NCBI GenBank assembly: GCA_018241525.1
Contig: JAFEDR010000009.1
Coordinates: 124,001-188,000, forward strand
Source: Pseudomonadota bacterium
GTDB lineage: Bacteria > Pseudomonadota > Gammaproteobacteria > Steroidobacterales > Steroidobacteraceae
Reading direction: 5' to 3'
Length of the DNA stretch: 64,000 nt
The notes under the pieces were generated by a model, which saw only the letters and a program-made list of their open reading frames with translations, was not told the DNA's origin and ran no database searches. Numbering within the stretch: position 1 is the first letter of the stretch; each line of letters begins with the position of its first letter. Position numbers and translations under genes: made by a program. Positions 1 to 8,343 of this stretch are shown here, piece after piece.

Positions 1-700
1 CAATACCGGCGCCTCGCTGCCGCAGCTCGTGGCCGCCACCGGCATGCCGAAGAGCTCCGTCCACCGGTACCTCGAGGTGCTGGTGCAGGAGGGGTTCCTG
101 GAGCGCGACGCGACCGCGGGCACGTACCGGCTCGGCGCCAGTTTCGTCACCCTTTCGAGCAACGAGGCGCAGCTGCTCGCAGTGCGAGCGCGACCGTTCC
201 TCGAGCGGCTGCGTGATCGTTTCGACGAGACCGTGAATTTCGGCATGCTGTCCGGGGACAACGTCGTGTACCTCGACATCGTCGAGAGCCCGCGCGCCGT
301 GCGACTCGCGGCCCGGGTGGGCGATCGCGACATGGTGCACTCGACGGCACTCGGCAAGGCGATCACGGCGGAGCTCCCCGAGGACGAGGTGCGATCGCTG
401 TTGCAGCGCACCGGGTTACCGCGCCGGACCGCAAACACGATCACCCGGATTCCGGACTTCATCAAGCACCTCGAGCTGGTCCGGCGCAACGGCTTCGCGC
501 TCGACGACCAGGAGAACGACATCGAGGGTCGCTGCGTGGCGGTATCGCTCCCGGCTGCGCGCGTGCAGTACGCCATCAGCGTCAGCGGCATCACCTCGCG
601 CTTCCCGATGTCCAAGACCGCCGACGTTGCTCGCGAGATTCGCCAGGCGATCTCGGAGCTCTGCGGGCAGGCGATGCCCCCGGTCAAGCCCTACACCTGA
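1..700 (+). CDS. IclR-family transcriptional regulator (5' end missing)
   Basis: The frame is open from base 2, so the gene begins before the window; the GTG at 29 lies inside the helix-turn-helix. What remains is the second half of the N-terminal winged HTH (TGMPKSSVHRYL is the recognition helix region) followed by the IclR effector-binding domain, with typical stretches such as HSTALGKA and the DDQEND segment near the C-terminus. IclR proteins are dimeric or tetrameric regulators that bind inverted repeats near catabolic promoters and respond to small carboxylates or aromatics. The gene is convergent with the transporter at 726 and lies at the edge of a large catabolic cluster whose promoters share a palindrome, so it is the natural candidate regulator. 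The effector is unknown. Confidence 0.93.
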   Translation, partial: NTGASLPQLVAATGMPKSSVHRYLEVLVQEGFLERDATAGTYRLGASFVTLSSNEAQLLAVRARPFLERLRDRFDETVNFGMLSGDNVVYLDIVESPRAVRLAARVGDRDMVHSTALGKAITAELPEDEVRSLLQRTGLPRRTANTITRIPDFIKHLELVRRNGFALDDQENDIEGRCVAVSLPAARVQYAISVSGITSRFPMSKTADVAREIRQAISELCGQAMPPVKPYT

Positions 701-725
701 CCGGCGGGCGCGCGGCGCGCCGGTC
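699..725. terminator. GC-rich hairpin between convergent genes
   Basis: An 8-bp perfect stem (GACCGGCG / CGCCGGTC) with an 11-nt loop fills the gap between the IclR stop codon and the MFS stop codon. Its position between two convergent ends suggests a bidirectional terminator. There is no T-run on either side, so it is not a textbook rho-independent signal. Confidence 0.45.
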
Positions 726-2165
726 CTAGCCGGCCTCGGCGGATCTCGACGAACGCTCGCGCCAAAACTCGCTCATCTTGTCGAGGCTGAGCCCCTTCGT
801 CTCCGGCATCCGTCGCCACGTGAACCACGCGCACGACGTGCAGATGGCGGCGAACACGAGGTACATCCCGGCTGGCGTACCGGTGCGCTGGCGCAGCCAG
901 TCCATAGCCACCGGGAAGGCCCACGCGGTCACGAACGACGACCCGAACAGGAACACGCAGACGATCGCAAGCGCGTGGCTGCGGACTCGGTTCGGGAAGA
1001 TTTCCGAGACGATGATCCAGCTGAGCGGCGCGAGGCCGAAGGTGAAGGTGCCGGCGCCGATCATCATTGGAACCAGCACCCACAGCGCCGGCGCATGGGC
1101 GGCGAGCAGCGCCGCCATCAGCACGTGGCCGCCGGCCATGCCGAGCGTGCTGGCGATCACGAGGCCGCGCCGGCTGAAGCGGTGGATCAGCGGGAAGGAC
1201 ACCAGCGTCGCCAGGAAGATCATCAGATATGTCGGTACGGACGACAGCACGGCGTTCGAGCCGAATGAGATGCCCGCGTCGTGCAGGATCGTCGGTCCAT
1301 AGAGCAGGATCATATTCACGCCGTTCACCTGCGAGAAGATCATCAGGATGATGCTCGCCTCGAGCGGCTTGCGGCAGTAGGGCTTGAACACCTCGGCCAG
1401 ACCCGACGTGCTCGCACTCACGTCCCGGATGATCTCGTCGAGCTCGCGCTGCGCGTGTTGCGCGCCGTTGATCCGCGCGAGGACCTGCAGTGCCCGCTCG
1501 CGATGCCCCTTCGCCGCGAGCCAGCGCGGGCTCTCCGGAACGATCAGCAGGCCGAGGATCAGGATCGCGACCGGCACGCCCTGGGCCGCAAACATCAGCC
1601 GCCAGTCGCCGTTGTACTCGGCGACGAAGTAGCCCACCAGCACGGCCAGATTGATGCCGATCACGCCGACCAGCTGGTTGACGTTCACCAGCACGCCGCG
1701 CAGCGGCGCCGGCGAGAGCTCGGCGATGTAGATCGGACAAGAGATCATCGCGAGGCCGACGCCCATGCCGCCGACCAGCCGCCAGAACGCGAACTGGCCG
1801 ACGTCCGGTGCGACGAAACAGCCGATCGTCGATGCCAGGAACGCCATCGCCGATAGCATCATGGTCCGACGGCGCCCGATGGCATCGGCGAACCACAGCC
1901 CGAGCAGCGGACCGAGGATTGCGCCGAAGATCGCGCTGCTCGCGGCCCAGCCGGCCATGCCCGGCGAGAGTCCGAAATCGCGGGTCAGGAAGGGCAATGC
2001 GCCGGCGATGATCGCGAGGTCGAATCCGAACAGGAAGCCACCGGCGGAGGCGACGAATGCGACGCCGGCGGCGTACCAGAGATTATAGGAGCGCTTTTCC
2101 GCGACGCCGGCCGTGCCGGGTGATTGAGAATCGCCTTGCGAGACGGGGTCGAGGTGGATTTGCAC
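726..2165 (-). CDS. MFS transporter, sugar porter family
   Basis: A 479-residue, 12-TM major facilitator of the sugar porter type. The features seen are FGFDLAIIAGAL in TM1, the loop motif DAIGRRR between TM2 and TM3, PESPRWL after TM6, RFSRRG in the loop after TM8, and PETKG at the end of TM12, all hallmarks of proton/sugar symporters. The start is a GTG; no better start lies upstream. It follows the TonB-dependent receptor on the same strand after a 112-bp gap holding a large hairpin, and no operator copy is visible in that gap, so it is probably co-transcribed with the receptor. Together they would form an outer-to-inner membrane uptake route for the cluster's substrate, perhaps a sugar, sugar acid or polyol. 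The real substrate cannot be read from sequence. Confidence 0.92.
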   Translation of the reverse strand: MQIHLDPVSQGDSQSPGTAGVAEKRSYNLWYAAGVAFVASAGGFLFGFDLAIIAGALPFLTRDFGLSPGMAGWAASSAIFGAILGPLLGLWFADAIGRRRTMMLSAMAFLASTIGCFVAPDVGQFAFWRLVGGMGVGLAMISCPIYIAELSPAPLRGVLVNVNQLVGVIGINLAVLVGYFVAEYNGDWRLMFAAQGVPVAILILGLLIVPESPRWLAAKGHRERALQVLARINGAQHAQRELDEIIRDVSASTSGLAEVFKPYCRKPLEASIILMIFSQVNGVNMILLYGPTILHDAGISFGSNAVLSSVPTYLMIFLATLVSFPLIHRFSRRGLVIASTLGMAGGHVLMAALLAAHAPALWVLVPMMIGAGTFTFGLAPLSWIIVSEIFPNRVRSHALAIVCVFLFGSSFVTAWAFPVAMDWLRQRTGTPAGMYLVFAAICTSCAWFTWRRMPETKGLSLDKMSEFWRERSSRSAEAG

Positions 2166-2202
2166 GCGGCGTTCTCGTCCTCAGCGCGGGAATTCCGATC
2201 CG

Positions 2203-2255
2203 CTCCCTCCCCTCGCGCAGCCGGCGATCGGCCGTGACTGCGCGCGAGGAGGGAG
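2203..2255 (-). terminator. Large intercistronic hairpin
   Basis: Two 18-base arms (2203-2220 and 2238-2255) pair at 16 of 18 positions around a 17-nt loop. On the minus strand it lies just after the TonB-receptor stop codon and before the MFS start. There is no T-tract, so it may be a partial terminator or an mRNA-stabilising element that lets the receptor be made in excess over the transporter. Confidence 0.45.
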
Positions 2256-2277
2256 ACCCGGGGGCGGTGGTTTCAGT

Positions 2278-4683
2278 CTACCAGTGGTAGCTGTAGGCCA
2301 GGCCGATGGTGCGCGGCCGGACGGTGAACGCACCGGAAGTGATGTTGATCAGGAAGATCTGCTCGTTGAGGATCGGATGGGTATTGAGCAGGTTCGTTCC
2401 CACGATCGCGAGATCCGAGCCGCCGGCGAACTTGATGCCGAGACGACCGTTCAGCTGGTTGACCGACGGATTGGTCGTGATGAACGGGTCGTAGCTGACC
2501 GTCGTGCTGTCCTGTGCGGGCACCAGCCGGTTGTTGCGGCTCGTGTACCGGTCCTCGAGGCGCCAGTAGCCGACCATGTGGTCATTGATCGCCCGCTGGT
2601 ACATCAGCTCTGCCGTCACGTTCCAAGGCGCGATGTCGGAAATCGCCTGCCCCGACCGTGCCAGGGTCTCGCCGAAGATCGTCGAGTCACTGGAGTAGTG
2701 GGCGTTCGTGTAGCCCACGTACAGGCCCGCCGAGAAGGTCTGCGACAGCAGCGCCTTGACCGACAGGTCGAACCCGTCGCTCTTGGCATCGCCGAGGTTC
2801 TTGGAGATGTGCGTCGCACACAGCGGCACGTGCACGGCGCTGATGATGTCCGACCAGTTGATGTGGTAGACGCTGCCCTCGATCGCCAGCCGGCGGTCGA
2901 ACAGCTGCGTCTTCAGGCCGAGCTCATAGCTCCACAGGTAGTCGGCGTTGTAGTTGGAGGTGCCGCCGAGCTGGTTCAGCTGGTCCGTGCAGGCCTGCGT
3001 GTTGAGATGCACCGGGATGCCGGCGCCGCCCGGGCGATAGCCCTTCGCGGCCGAGAAGTAGACCAGCGTCCGGTCATCAATCTTCCAGTTCACGCCGCCC
3101 TTGGGCGAGGTCACGCTGCCATTGCTCGAGGCGCTGATGTTGCTCGGGCCGCCAGCGAGTGCACCGTCCGAGATCGTGGTGTACGTGTTCTCCTGCTTCT
3201 CGTAGCGGACACCGCCGAACACCGAGAAGTGCTCCGTGATGTCGTAGTCGGCGTTCGCGAATACCGCCTTCTGCTTGTCGACGATGTACTGGTCGGACAC
3301 GTACGTGTAGATGCCGCCGACCAGCCCCTCGCCGAAGTACTGCTGCATCGTCTGGCCCGTGTTCGCCATCGTGAGCGCCGGCCAGGTGGGAGCTGCCACG
3401 GTCTCGAAGTCGTGCTGGTGCAGGTTTGAGTAGTAGACGCCCAGGGTCCAGTGGAAGTGCTCGCTCTTGCCGGGCGATTGCAGCCGGACTTCTTGGGTGA
3501 AGTTAGTCTGGTTGGTGCCGACAATGGTCGGCTCGGCGTCGGCTGCGGTCGTCGGCAGCGGCCAGCCGAACGCGGGCGGAAGGACCAGCGTGTAGTCGTA
3601 GCCCTGCGTGTCTTCGCGATGCAGGTTGCTGGTCAGGCTCGTCAGCTGTGCCCAGCCGAGGTCGAACACCAGCTTCAACGAGGGCGTATAGAAGGAGTCG
3701 TTGATCGGCTGGATCAGCGCGCGGGACGAGACGAAGTTTCCGCTGCCGGGATTGCCGATCGTGGGATCAAAGAGGTCGGAGCTGTTCTGGTCGCGCTTCT
3801 GGTAGTAGATCGAGGGCTCAACTGTGATGCCGTTCGTCGGCTTCCAGAGCAAAGCCGCGCGGGCCGAGTACGTCTCGCCCTTGTTCACCTTCGAAGCCTG
3901 GAGACCGCCGATGAGTCCGGGAATCTGCTCACCCGGGGCCTGTCCGCGCGGGATGTTGGTCGCGGGCGCCTGGCCAAGGAGCGTCGGATCCTGGTCGATG
4001 AACCCACCGTCGTGACGCGACCAGCCGCTTACCCGGAAGCCCAGTTTGTCCTGCACGATCGGACCGCCGAACGCGGCGCCGATCTCCGTGTTGATGCCGC
4101 CGCCGTCGATCTGCGACGTTTCAGCGCGCACGAGGCCCGAGTACTCCGTCAGTGAGGGAGCGTGCGAAATGAGACGGATGGCCCCGCCCTCGGCGCTGGC
4201 GCCGAATAGGGTGCCCTGCGGACCGCGCAGCACCTCGATGTGGTCCACGTCAAAGACGTACGGCACGGCTGTCGGGACCGCCGCGTTCGCGTACCGCGCC
4301 TGCAGCGGAGCATCATCGACGTACAGGGCGGTCGTGTTCGGTCCGAGTCCCGCTACGCCGCCGCCGGCATTCTGGGAGATGCCACGGATCGTGAACCAGT
4401 TCGAGTAGCCCACCGGCCGGAAATCCACGCCGGGAGTCACGCTGGCGATGTCGCCGAGCGTCTTCATGTCGCGCGCGTCCAGATCCGCCTGACTGAACGC
4501 CTGGATGCTGATCGGCACGCGATCCAGCTTCTCTTCCCGGCGCTGTGCGGTCACGGTGATCGACTCCAGCACCGGCCCGGCCTCCGAAGCCGGCGCATCG
4601 GCGGCGACCGCCGTCTGTCCTGCCAACGCCGCGCTGACAGCGATGCCAAGCAGGCTCGTGAAACGGACACCTGTGCTGCTCAT
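2278..4683 (-). CDS. TonB-dependent outer-membrane receptor
   Basis: An 801-residue receptor. A signal peptide (LLGIAVSAALAGQTAVAA) is followed by the TonB box region (ESITVTAQRR), a plug domain with QAFSQADLDARD, RGISQN and the IEVLRGPQGTLFGASAEGGAIR signature, and a long 22-strand barrel ending in an aromatic residue (YSYHW). The chosen ATG at 4683 has a strong GGGGGGACGAG ribosome site and directly precedes the signal peptide; the frame runs further upstream without adding a plausible leader. It belongs to the iron-complex/outer-membrane-receptor group expanded in sphingomonads and some gammaproteobacteria, where such proteins usually import organic substrates rather than siderophores. The catabolic neighbours and the shared operator in its promoter favour substrate uptake. 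Confidence 0.93.
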   Translation of the reverse strand: MSSTGVRFTSLLGIAVSAALAGQTAVAADAPASEAGPVLESITVTAQRREEKLDRVPISIQAFSQADLDARDMKTLGDIASVTPGVDFRPVGYSNWFTIRGISQNAGGGVAGLGPNTTALYVDDAPLQARYANAAVPTAVPYVFDVDHIEVLRGPQGTLFGASAEGGAIRLISHAPSLTEYSGLVRAETSQIDGGGINTEIGAAFGGPIVQDKLGFRVSGWSRHDGGFIDQDPTLLGQAPATNIPRGQAPGEQIPGLIGGLQASKVNKGETYSARAALLWKPTNGITVEPSIYYQKRDQNSSDLFDPTIGNPGSGNFVSSRALIQPINDSFYTPSLKLVFDLGWAQLTSLTSNLHREDTQGYDYTLVLPPAFGWPLPTTAADAEPTIVGTNQTNFTQEVRLQSPGKSEHFHWTLGVYYSNLHQHDFETVAAPTWPALTMANTGQTMQQYFGEGLVGGIYTYVSDQYIVDKQKAVFANADYDITEHFSVFGGVRYEKQENTYTTISDGALAGGPSNISASSNGSVTSPKGGVNWKIDDRTLVYFSAAKGYRPGGAGIPVHLNTQACTDQLNQLGGTSNYNADYLWSYELGLKTQLFDRRLAIEGSVYHINWSDIISAVHVPLCATHISKNLGDAKSDGFDLSVKALLSQTFSAGLYVGYTNAHYSSDSTIFGETLARSGQAISDIAPWNVTAELMYQRAINDHMVGYWRLEDRYTSRNNRLVPAQDSTTVSYDPFITTNPSVNQLNGRLGIKFAGGSDLAIVGTNLLNTHPILNEQIFLINITSGAFTVRPRTIGLAYSYHW

Positions 4684-4717
4684 CTCGTCCCCCCGCGTTG
4701 TGGTGTTCGGTTGCGGT

Positions 4718-4734
4718 GTTCCATGCAATGGAAC
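4718..4734. promoter_or_regulatory. Palindromic operator, perfect copy
   Basis: GTTCCA-TGCAA-TGGAAC is a perfect inverted repeat (7-bp arms with a 3-nt centre) 34 bp upstream of the receptor start codon. It matches all 12 defined positions of the cluster consensus. The flanking sequence 4728-4744 also matches the enolase-promoter operator at 14602-14618 at 15 of 17 bases. The position is suited to repression of the receptor gene. Confidence 0.65.
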
Positions 4735-4784
4735 GCCCGTCGCAATCCATAGTACTACACGCGGAGACGAACGCAACCACCTCG

Positions 4785-4801
4785 GATCCATACTATGGGA
4801 C
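4785..4801. promoter_or_regulatory. Palindromic operator, second copy
   Basis: GATCCA-TACTA-TGGGAC matches 11 of 12 consensus positions and is centred 67 bp from the copy at 4718, between six and seven helical turns. It also contains the smaller perfect palindrome CCATA-C-TATGG. Two sites upstream of one gene suggest cooperative binding. Confidence 0.5.
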
Positions 4802-4939
4802 GCTGCTCGCGCCCCATTCCCACGAATCGCATCGGCACCGATAGCGATAATCTCCTAGTAATTACGACCTTTCCGGCCGAGCCAGTCGGGACTGGTGCCA
4901 ATCCGGGATCCACCTCGTGGTCCATCGCTTGATCTTACG

Positions 4940-4956
4940 GTTCCAATGTATGAGAT
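4940..4956. promoter_or_regulatory. Palindromic operator, degenerate copy
   Basis: GTTCCA-ATGTA-TGAGAT has a perfect left half and a weak right half (10 of 12). It lies about 90 bp upstream of the aminotransferase start and overlaps the likely -10 region of the plus-strand operon. A 10/12 match alone could be chance; the location is what makes it worth noting. Confidence 0.35.
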
Positions 4957-5036
4957 ACTGGATGCAGCCGGCGGGACCCAGAACGCACTAGACGGGTCGA
5001 GCAAATCCCGGCAGTCGCTTCGAGGAGGGGTCCGGC

Positions 5037-6356
5037 GTGTCTACACGGAACGAGCAGCGCGGTAACGGGGCGACGAACGCCTCGCGTCGGTACCACGAAC
5101 AAGCGCGAGCGCACATCGCGGGCGGCGTCAACAGCAACGTCCGCCTCGGCGGCACGCCACTGTGCTTCGCGTCCGGCGCTGGTTCACACCTGACCGACGT
5201 GGATGGCAAGGTCTACATCGACTACGCGCTCGGCATGGGCCCCAATATTCTTGGCCACGCGCCGCCGGCCGTGATCGCTGAGGTTTCACGCACCCTTTCG
5301 ATCGGCCAGCTGTTCGCGGGGCAGAACGCCATCGAGCTCGAGCTTGCGACGCAATTCTGCGGCTGCGTACCGTCGGCGGAGTTGGTGCGATTCGGACTGA
5401 GCGGCTCGGAGATGGTCCAGGCCGCGATGCGCGTCGCCCGCGCGTTCACTGGCCGGCCCGAGGTCGTCAAGTTCGAGGGCCACTACCACGGCTGGTTCGA
5501 TAACATCTTCATCAATAACAGCGCGCCGGTGGCAAGCGACGACCCGGTACCGCGGCCCCATCACCTGCAGTCGGCCGGCCAGTCGCGCATCGCCTCCGAC
5601 GACATCGCGGTACTGCCCTGGAACGACGCCGCAGCGCTAGAGCGCTATGTCGTCGGCAATGCCGGCCGGATCGCGGCGATCATCACCGAGCCGGTGATGC
5701 TGAACACCGGCGGCATCCTGCCTCGGGAGGGGTACCTGCAGCACCTGCGGCGCCTCTGCAGTGATCACGGCATCGTGCTGGTCTTCGACGAGGTGATCAC
5801 CGGCTTCCGGGTGGGCCTCGGCGGCGCGCAGGGCCTCTTCGGCATCCGGCCGGATCTGTCGGTGTTCGCGAAGGCACTGGGGGCGGGCTTTCCGGTCTCG
5901 GCGCTCGCCGGCCGCCGCGAGATCATGGAACTGATCGCGTCGGGTCGCGTCAATCACTCGGGCACCTACAACGCGAACGTCGTCAGCGTCACTGCCGCGC
6001 TGGCCGCACTGCGCGAACTTGCCGCCGGGGAACAGGCGGTCTACCGGCGCCTGGATTCCGTTGGCCGGGCGCTGATGGACGGCATCGCCGCCGCCGGTCG
6101 GCGAGCTGGCCTGCCACTGCAGGTCAGTGGGCTGCCGGCTGCGTTCCACACCTGCTTCGCGGAGCACGCGATCCACGACTATGCTACGTACACGCGGGCG
6201 GATCATGCGCGCCTTGGCCGTTTTCTTGGCGCCTTGCTGAACCGCGGAGTGCGCCCGACGGGGCGCGGCACCTGGTTCCTTTCCTCCGCGCACACGGATG
6301 CGGACGTCGCGGAGACAATCGCGGCCGTGCAGGCGGCACTGCCCGAGGCCGGTTGA
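5037..6356 (+). CDS. Class III PLP aminotransferase / glutamate-1-semialdehyde aminomutase-like
   Basis: A 439-residue fold-type I PLP enzyme resembling glutamate-1-semialdehyde 2,1-aminomutase. The features seen are GGVNSNVR near the N-terminus, the YIDYALGMGPNILGH segment, GHYHGW, the FDEVITGFR motif that holds the PLP-pyridine aspartate, and the predicted PLP lysine in FAKALGAGFPV (about residue 279). The start is a GTG behind GAGGAGGGG. The haem-pathway HemL is usually encoded with housekeeping genes. Here the gene heads a catabolic operon, so an aminotransferase or aminomutase acting on an amino acid, amino sugar or amino ketone intermediate is more likely. The next gene begins within or just after its stop codon, indicating an operon. 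Confidence 0.88.
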   Translation: MSTRNEQRGNGATNASRRYHEQARAHIAGGVNSNVRLGGTPLCFASGAGSHLTDVDGKVYIDYALGMGPNILGHAPPAVIAEVSRTLSIGQLFAGQNAIELELATQFCGCVPSAELVRFGLSGSEMVQAAMRVARAFTGRPEVVKFEGHYHGWFDNIFINNSAPVASDDPVPRPHHLQSAGQSRIASDDIAVLPWNDAAALERYVVGNAGRIAAIITEPVMLNTGGILPREGYLQHLRRLCSDHGIVLVFDEVITGFRVGLGGAQGLFGIRPDLSVFAKALGAGFPVSALAGRREIMELIASGRVNHSGTYNANVVSVTAALAALRELAAGEQAVYRRLDSVGRALMDGIAAAGRRAGLPLQVSGLPAAFHTCFAEHAIHDYATYTRADHARLGRFLGALLNRGVRPTGRGTWFLSSAHTDADVAETIAAVQAALPEAG

Positions 6357-6397
6357 CGCCAGACCGATCGACTGGAAAGCCCCGCGCAGCAGCGCTG

Positions 6398-7441
6398 ATG
6401 CCAAACCAGAGTCGAGTTCGTATCGGCATCGCCGAAGCCGGCATCCGCCACGAGATGTCGCGGCCGCCGCCGCTAGACGAGCAGTTCCGGATGATCCGCG
6501 ACTCCGAAGTCTTCGAGTACCTCGACAAGACACCGTCGAGGCAGCAGGTAGGCGAGTACGCGCAGCTCAGCGAGCGCTACGGCATTCCCATCCTCGCCGG
6601 CGGATGGTGGTACACGCTCGGACGGGACGAGGCCCAGCTCGAGGACAATCTGCGCATCGGCGCGACCCTCGGCAGCCTTGTGCACAACGTCCAGATCATG
6701 ATGGACCACGCCGACGGCCGCCTCGTCACCGACGCCGAAGTCGTCGAGGCCTACCTGCGGGCCTACGACATCGGCGCCGCCCTCGGTTGCCTGCCGGCCT
6801 TCGAAGTCCACATCAACATGTGGAGCGAGGACTTCCGCCGGGTCGCCGAAGTGGCCTGCCAGGTGGAGTCGCGCGGCATCCCGTTCCGACTGACACTCGA
6901 CCATTCACACGTGATCTTCAAGATCGGCAACGAGCGTGAACTCGCCGTGTTCGAGCTCGACAGTGCGGTCGCGGCCGGCGAGCTCGTCCTCGACCCGTTC
7001 GCGCCGGGAAGCATCTGTGCGCGGTGGATCGAGGCCGGCTGGGTAGCCCACAGCCACGCCCGCTCGACCGTGCCGAACAACCCGCGCAACGTCTGGGCCC
7101 GGCATGCCTCGCTCGCTGCACTCCCCTCCTCGCGCCACCCGCGCGACCTGGTCGGTCGAGGCGTGCAGTATCCGTTCGTGGCCCCGGGCGAAGGCGAGTG
7201 GCATTCCGCGTGGCATGGCAACGCGCTCGAGCCCTGGAAGGAGGTCATGCGGCAGCTGGTCACGTACCATCGTGGTCACGAGTCGAGTCCGCTGCGCCTC
7301 ATCTCGACGGAGTTCATACCGTACCCGGACTACGGGGAAGGCGCGGGATACTCGCTGTTCGCGAATTCGCTCGCCTGCGCGCGCTGGATTCGCGTACTGC
7401 TCGACCACCCGGCTGCCGCCGCGGCGCATGCCGCAGCCTGA
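6398..7441 (+). CDS. Xylose-isomerase-like TIM-barrel protein
   Basis: About 347 residues from the ATG at 6398; a TTG at 6353 that overlaps the upstream stop codon (TTGA) would add 15 residues, and I cannot decide between them. The protein has the look of the AP endonuclease 2/xylose-isomerase-like barrel family: AFEVHINMWSEDF and LTLDHSHVIFK carry the glutamate, aspartate and histidine residues expected of the metal site, and WVAHSHARS and ISTEFIP supply further candidate ligands. Members isomerise or epimerise sugars and keto-sugars or dehydrate inosose-like compounds. It sits between the aminotransferase and the uronate-dehydrogenase-like gene in one operon. The exact reaction is unknown. 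Confidence 0.7.
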   Translation: MPNQSRVRIGIAEAGIRHEMSRPPPLDEQFRMIRDSEVFEYLDKTPSRQQVGEYAQLSERYGIPILAGGWWYTLGRDEAQLEDNLRIGATLGSLVHNVQIMMDHADGRLVTDAEVVEAYLRAYDIGAALGCLPAFEVHINMWSEDFRRVAEVACQVESRGIPFRLTLDHSHVIFKIGNERELAVFELDSAVAAGELVLDPFAPGSICARWIEAGWVAHSHARSTVPNNPRNVWARHASLAALPSSRHPRDLVGRGVQYPFVAPGEGEWHSAWHGNALEPWKEVMRQLVTYHRGHESSPLRLISTEFIPYPDYGEGAGYSLFANSLACARWIRVLLDHPAAAAAHAAA

Positions 7442-7467
7442 ATTCGCTCACCGCGAGGACCCACCGA

Positions 7468-8283
7468 ATGGCGCTCCGAACTCGACTCGTGATCACCGGT
7501 GCCCGCGGCAACTTGGGAGGCAAACTCTGCGCCGCGCTCGCGAGCGACCACGACCTCGTGCGGATCGACCTCGCCGGCGGTGAAGGCTGCGTCGCCGGTG
7601 ACGTGTCGCAGTACGACCCGGCCTGGGTCGCGATGTGCGCCGGTGCGGACACCATCCTGCATTTCGCCGGCGACCCGAGACCGACCGCCTCCTGGAATCA
7701 CGTACAGCGCGCCAATATCGCGGGCACATCCAACGTGCTGCGCGCCGCGCGCGAGCACCGCGTGCGGCGCATCGTGTTTGCGAGCACGAACCAGGTCATG
7801 GCGGGATACCGCTTTCTCGACGGACTGGTGACGACCGCACTGCCGCCGGCGCCGCTCAACCCCTACGCTGTCAGCAAGCTGTTCGGCGAAGAAGCGGGGC
7901 GCGCGTTCGTCGCGGAAACCGGGAGTTCATTCATCGCGCTGCGGATCGGCAATATCATGCCGGGTGCGAACGTCCCGCATGCGGGGATGGGGATCGGTCT
8001 GTGGGGCCAGCAGATGTGGCTCTCAAATCGCGACTTCATCGAGGGAGTGCGGGCCGCCATCGCGGCACCCGGGGTGGGCTTTGCGATCGTCAACCTCGTA
8101 TCGCGCAATGCCGGCATGCGCTGGGATCTCGACGAGACCGAACGCGTACTCCGGTTCCGCCCTCAGGACGGCTTCCAGCCAGACCTCGCGCCGGAGGACG
8201 TGGCCGAGGATGCCAAAGCCCGCGAGGCCCGGCTCACGCCGGGAAGCTGGCTCGACCAACGCTTCCAGCCGCTGCGCGGCTAA
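7468..8283 (+). CDS. NAD-dependent epimerase/dehydratase, uronate-dehydrogenase-like
   Basis: A 271-residue extended SDR. The Rossmann motif TGARGNLGG is at the N-terminus, followed by LHFAGDPRP, an FASTNQVMAGY active-site segment and the catalytic pair in NPYAVSKLFGE (Tyr and Lys). Size and the ASTNQV region resemble bacterial uronate dehydrogenases (Udh), which oxidise hexuronates to aldarolactones, and related sugar dehydrogenases. The ATG has GAGG upstream and follows the TIM-barrel gene by 26 bp. With the downstream FAH-family enzyme and the enolase-superfamily gene it could handle a sugar-acid-like intermediate. Specificity is inferred only from general similarity. Confidence 0.78.
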   Translation: MALRTRLVITGARGNLGGKLCAALASDHDLVRIDLAGGEGCVAGDVSQYDPAWVAMCAGADTILHFAGDPRPTASWNHVQRANIAGTSNVLRAAREHRVRRIVFASTNQVMAGYRFLDGLVTTALPPAPLNPYAVSKLFGEEAGRAFVAETGSSFIALRIGNIMPGANVPHAGMGIGLWGQQMWLSNRDFIEGVRAAIAAPGVGFAIVNLVSRNAGMRWDLDETERVLRFRPQDGFQPDLAPEDVAEDAKAREARLTPGSWLDQRFQPLRG

Positions 8284-8343
8284 TCCACCGGATGCTCATC
8301 CAAGCCCGCAACGCCCGGGCCCTGCTTCGGAGAATCTGAACCC

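Larger units (their letters stand above)
4684..5036. promoter_or_regulatory. Divergent promoter region, receptor / catabolic operon
   Basis: This 353-bp gene-free stretch separates the divergently transcribed receptor (minus) and aminotransferase operon (plus). It is richer in A+T than the surrounding genes and contains three matches to the 17-bp palindrome GTYCCA-N5-TGGRAC, listed separately. A second inverted repeat (TCCA-at-GTAT-gag-ATAC-TGGA, 4942-4962) covers a plausible -10 region for the plus-strand operon (TTGATC near 4929, then GAGATACT near 4952). No open reading frame or RNA gene is visible here. Confidence 0.6.

Noticed and set aside
5037..6356. Haem-pathway HemL
   Set aside because: Context is a catabolic operon under the cluster operator, and the protein only resembles HemL; no other tetrapyrrole gene is present.
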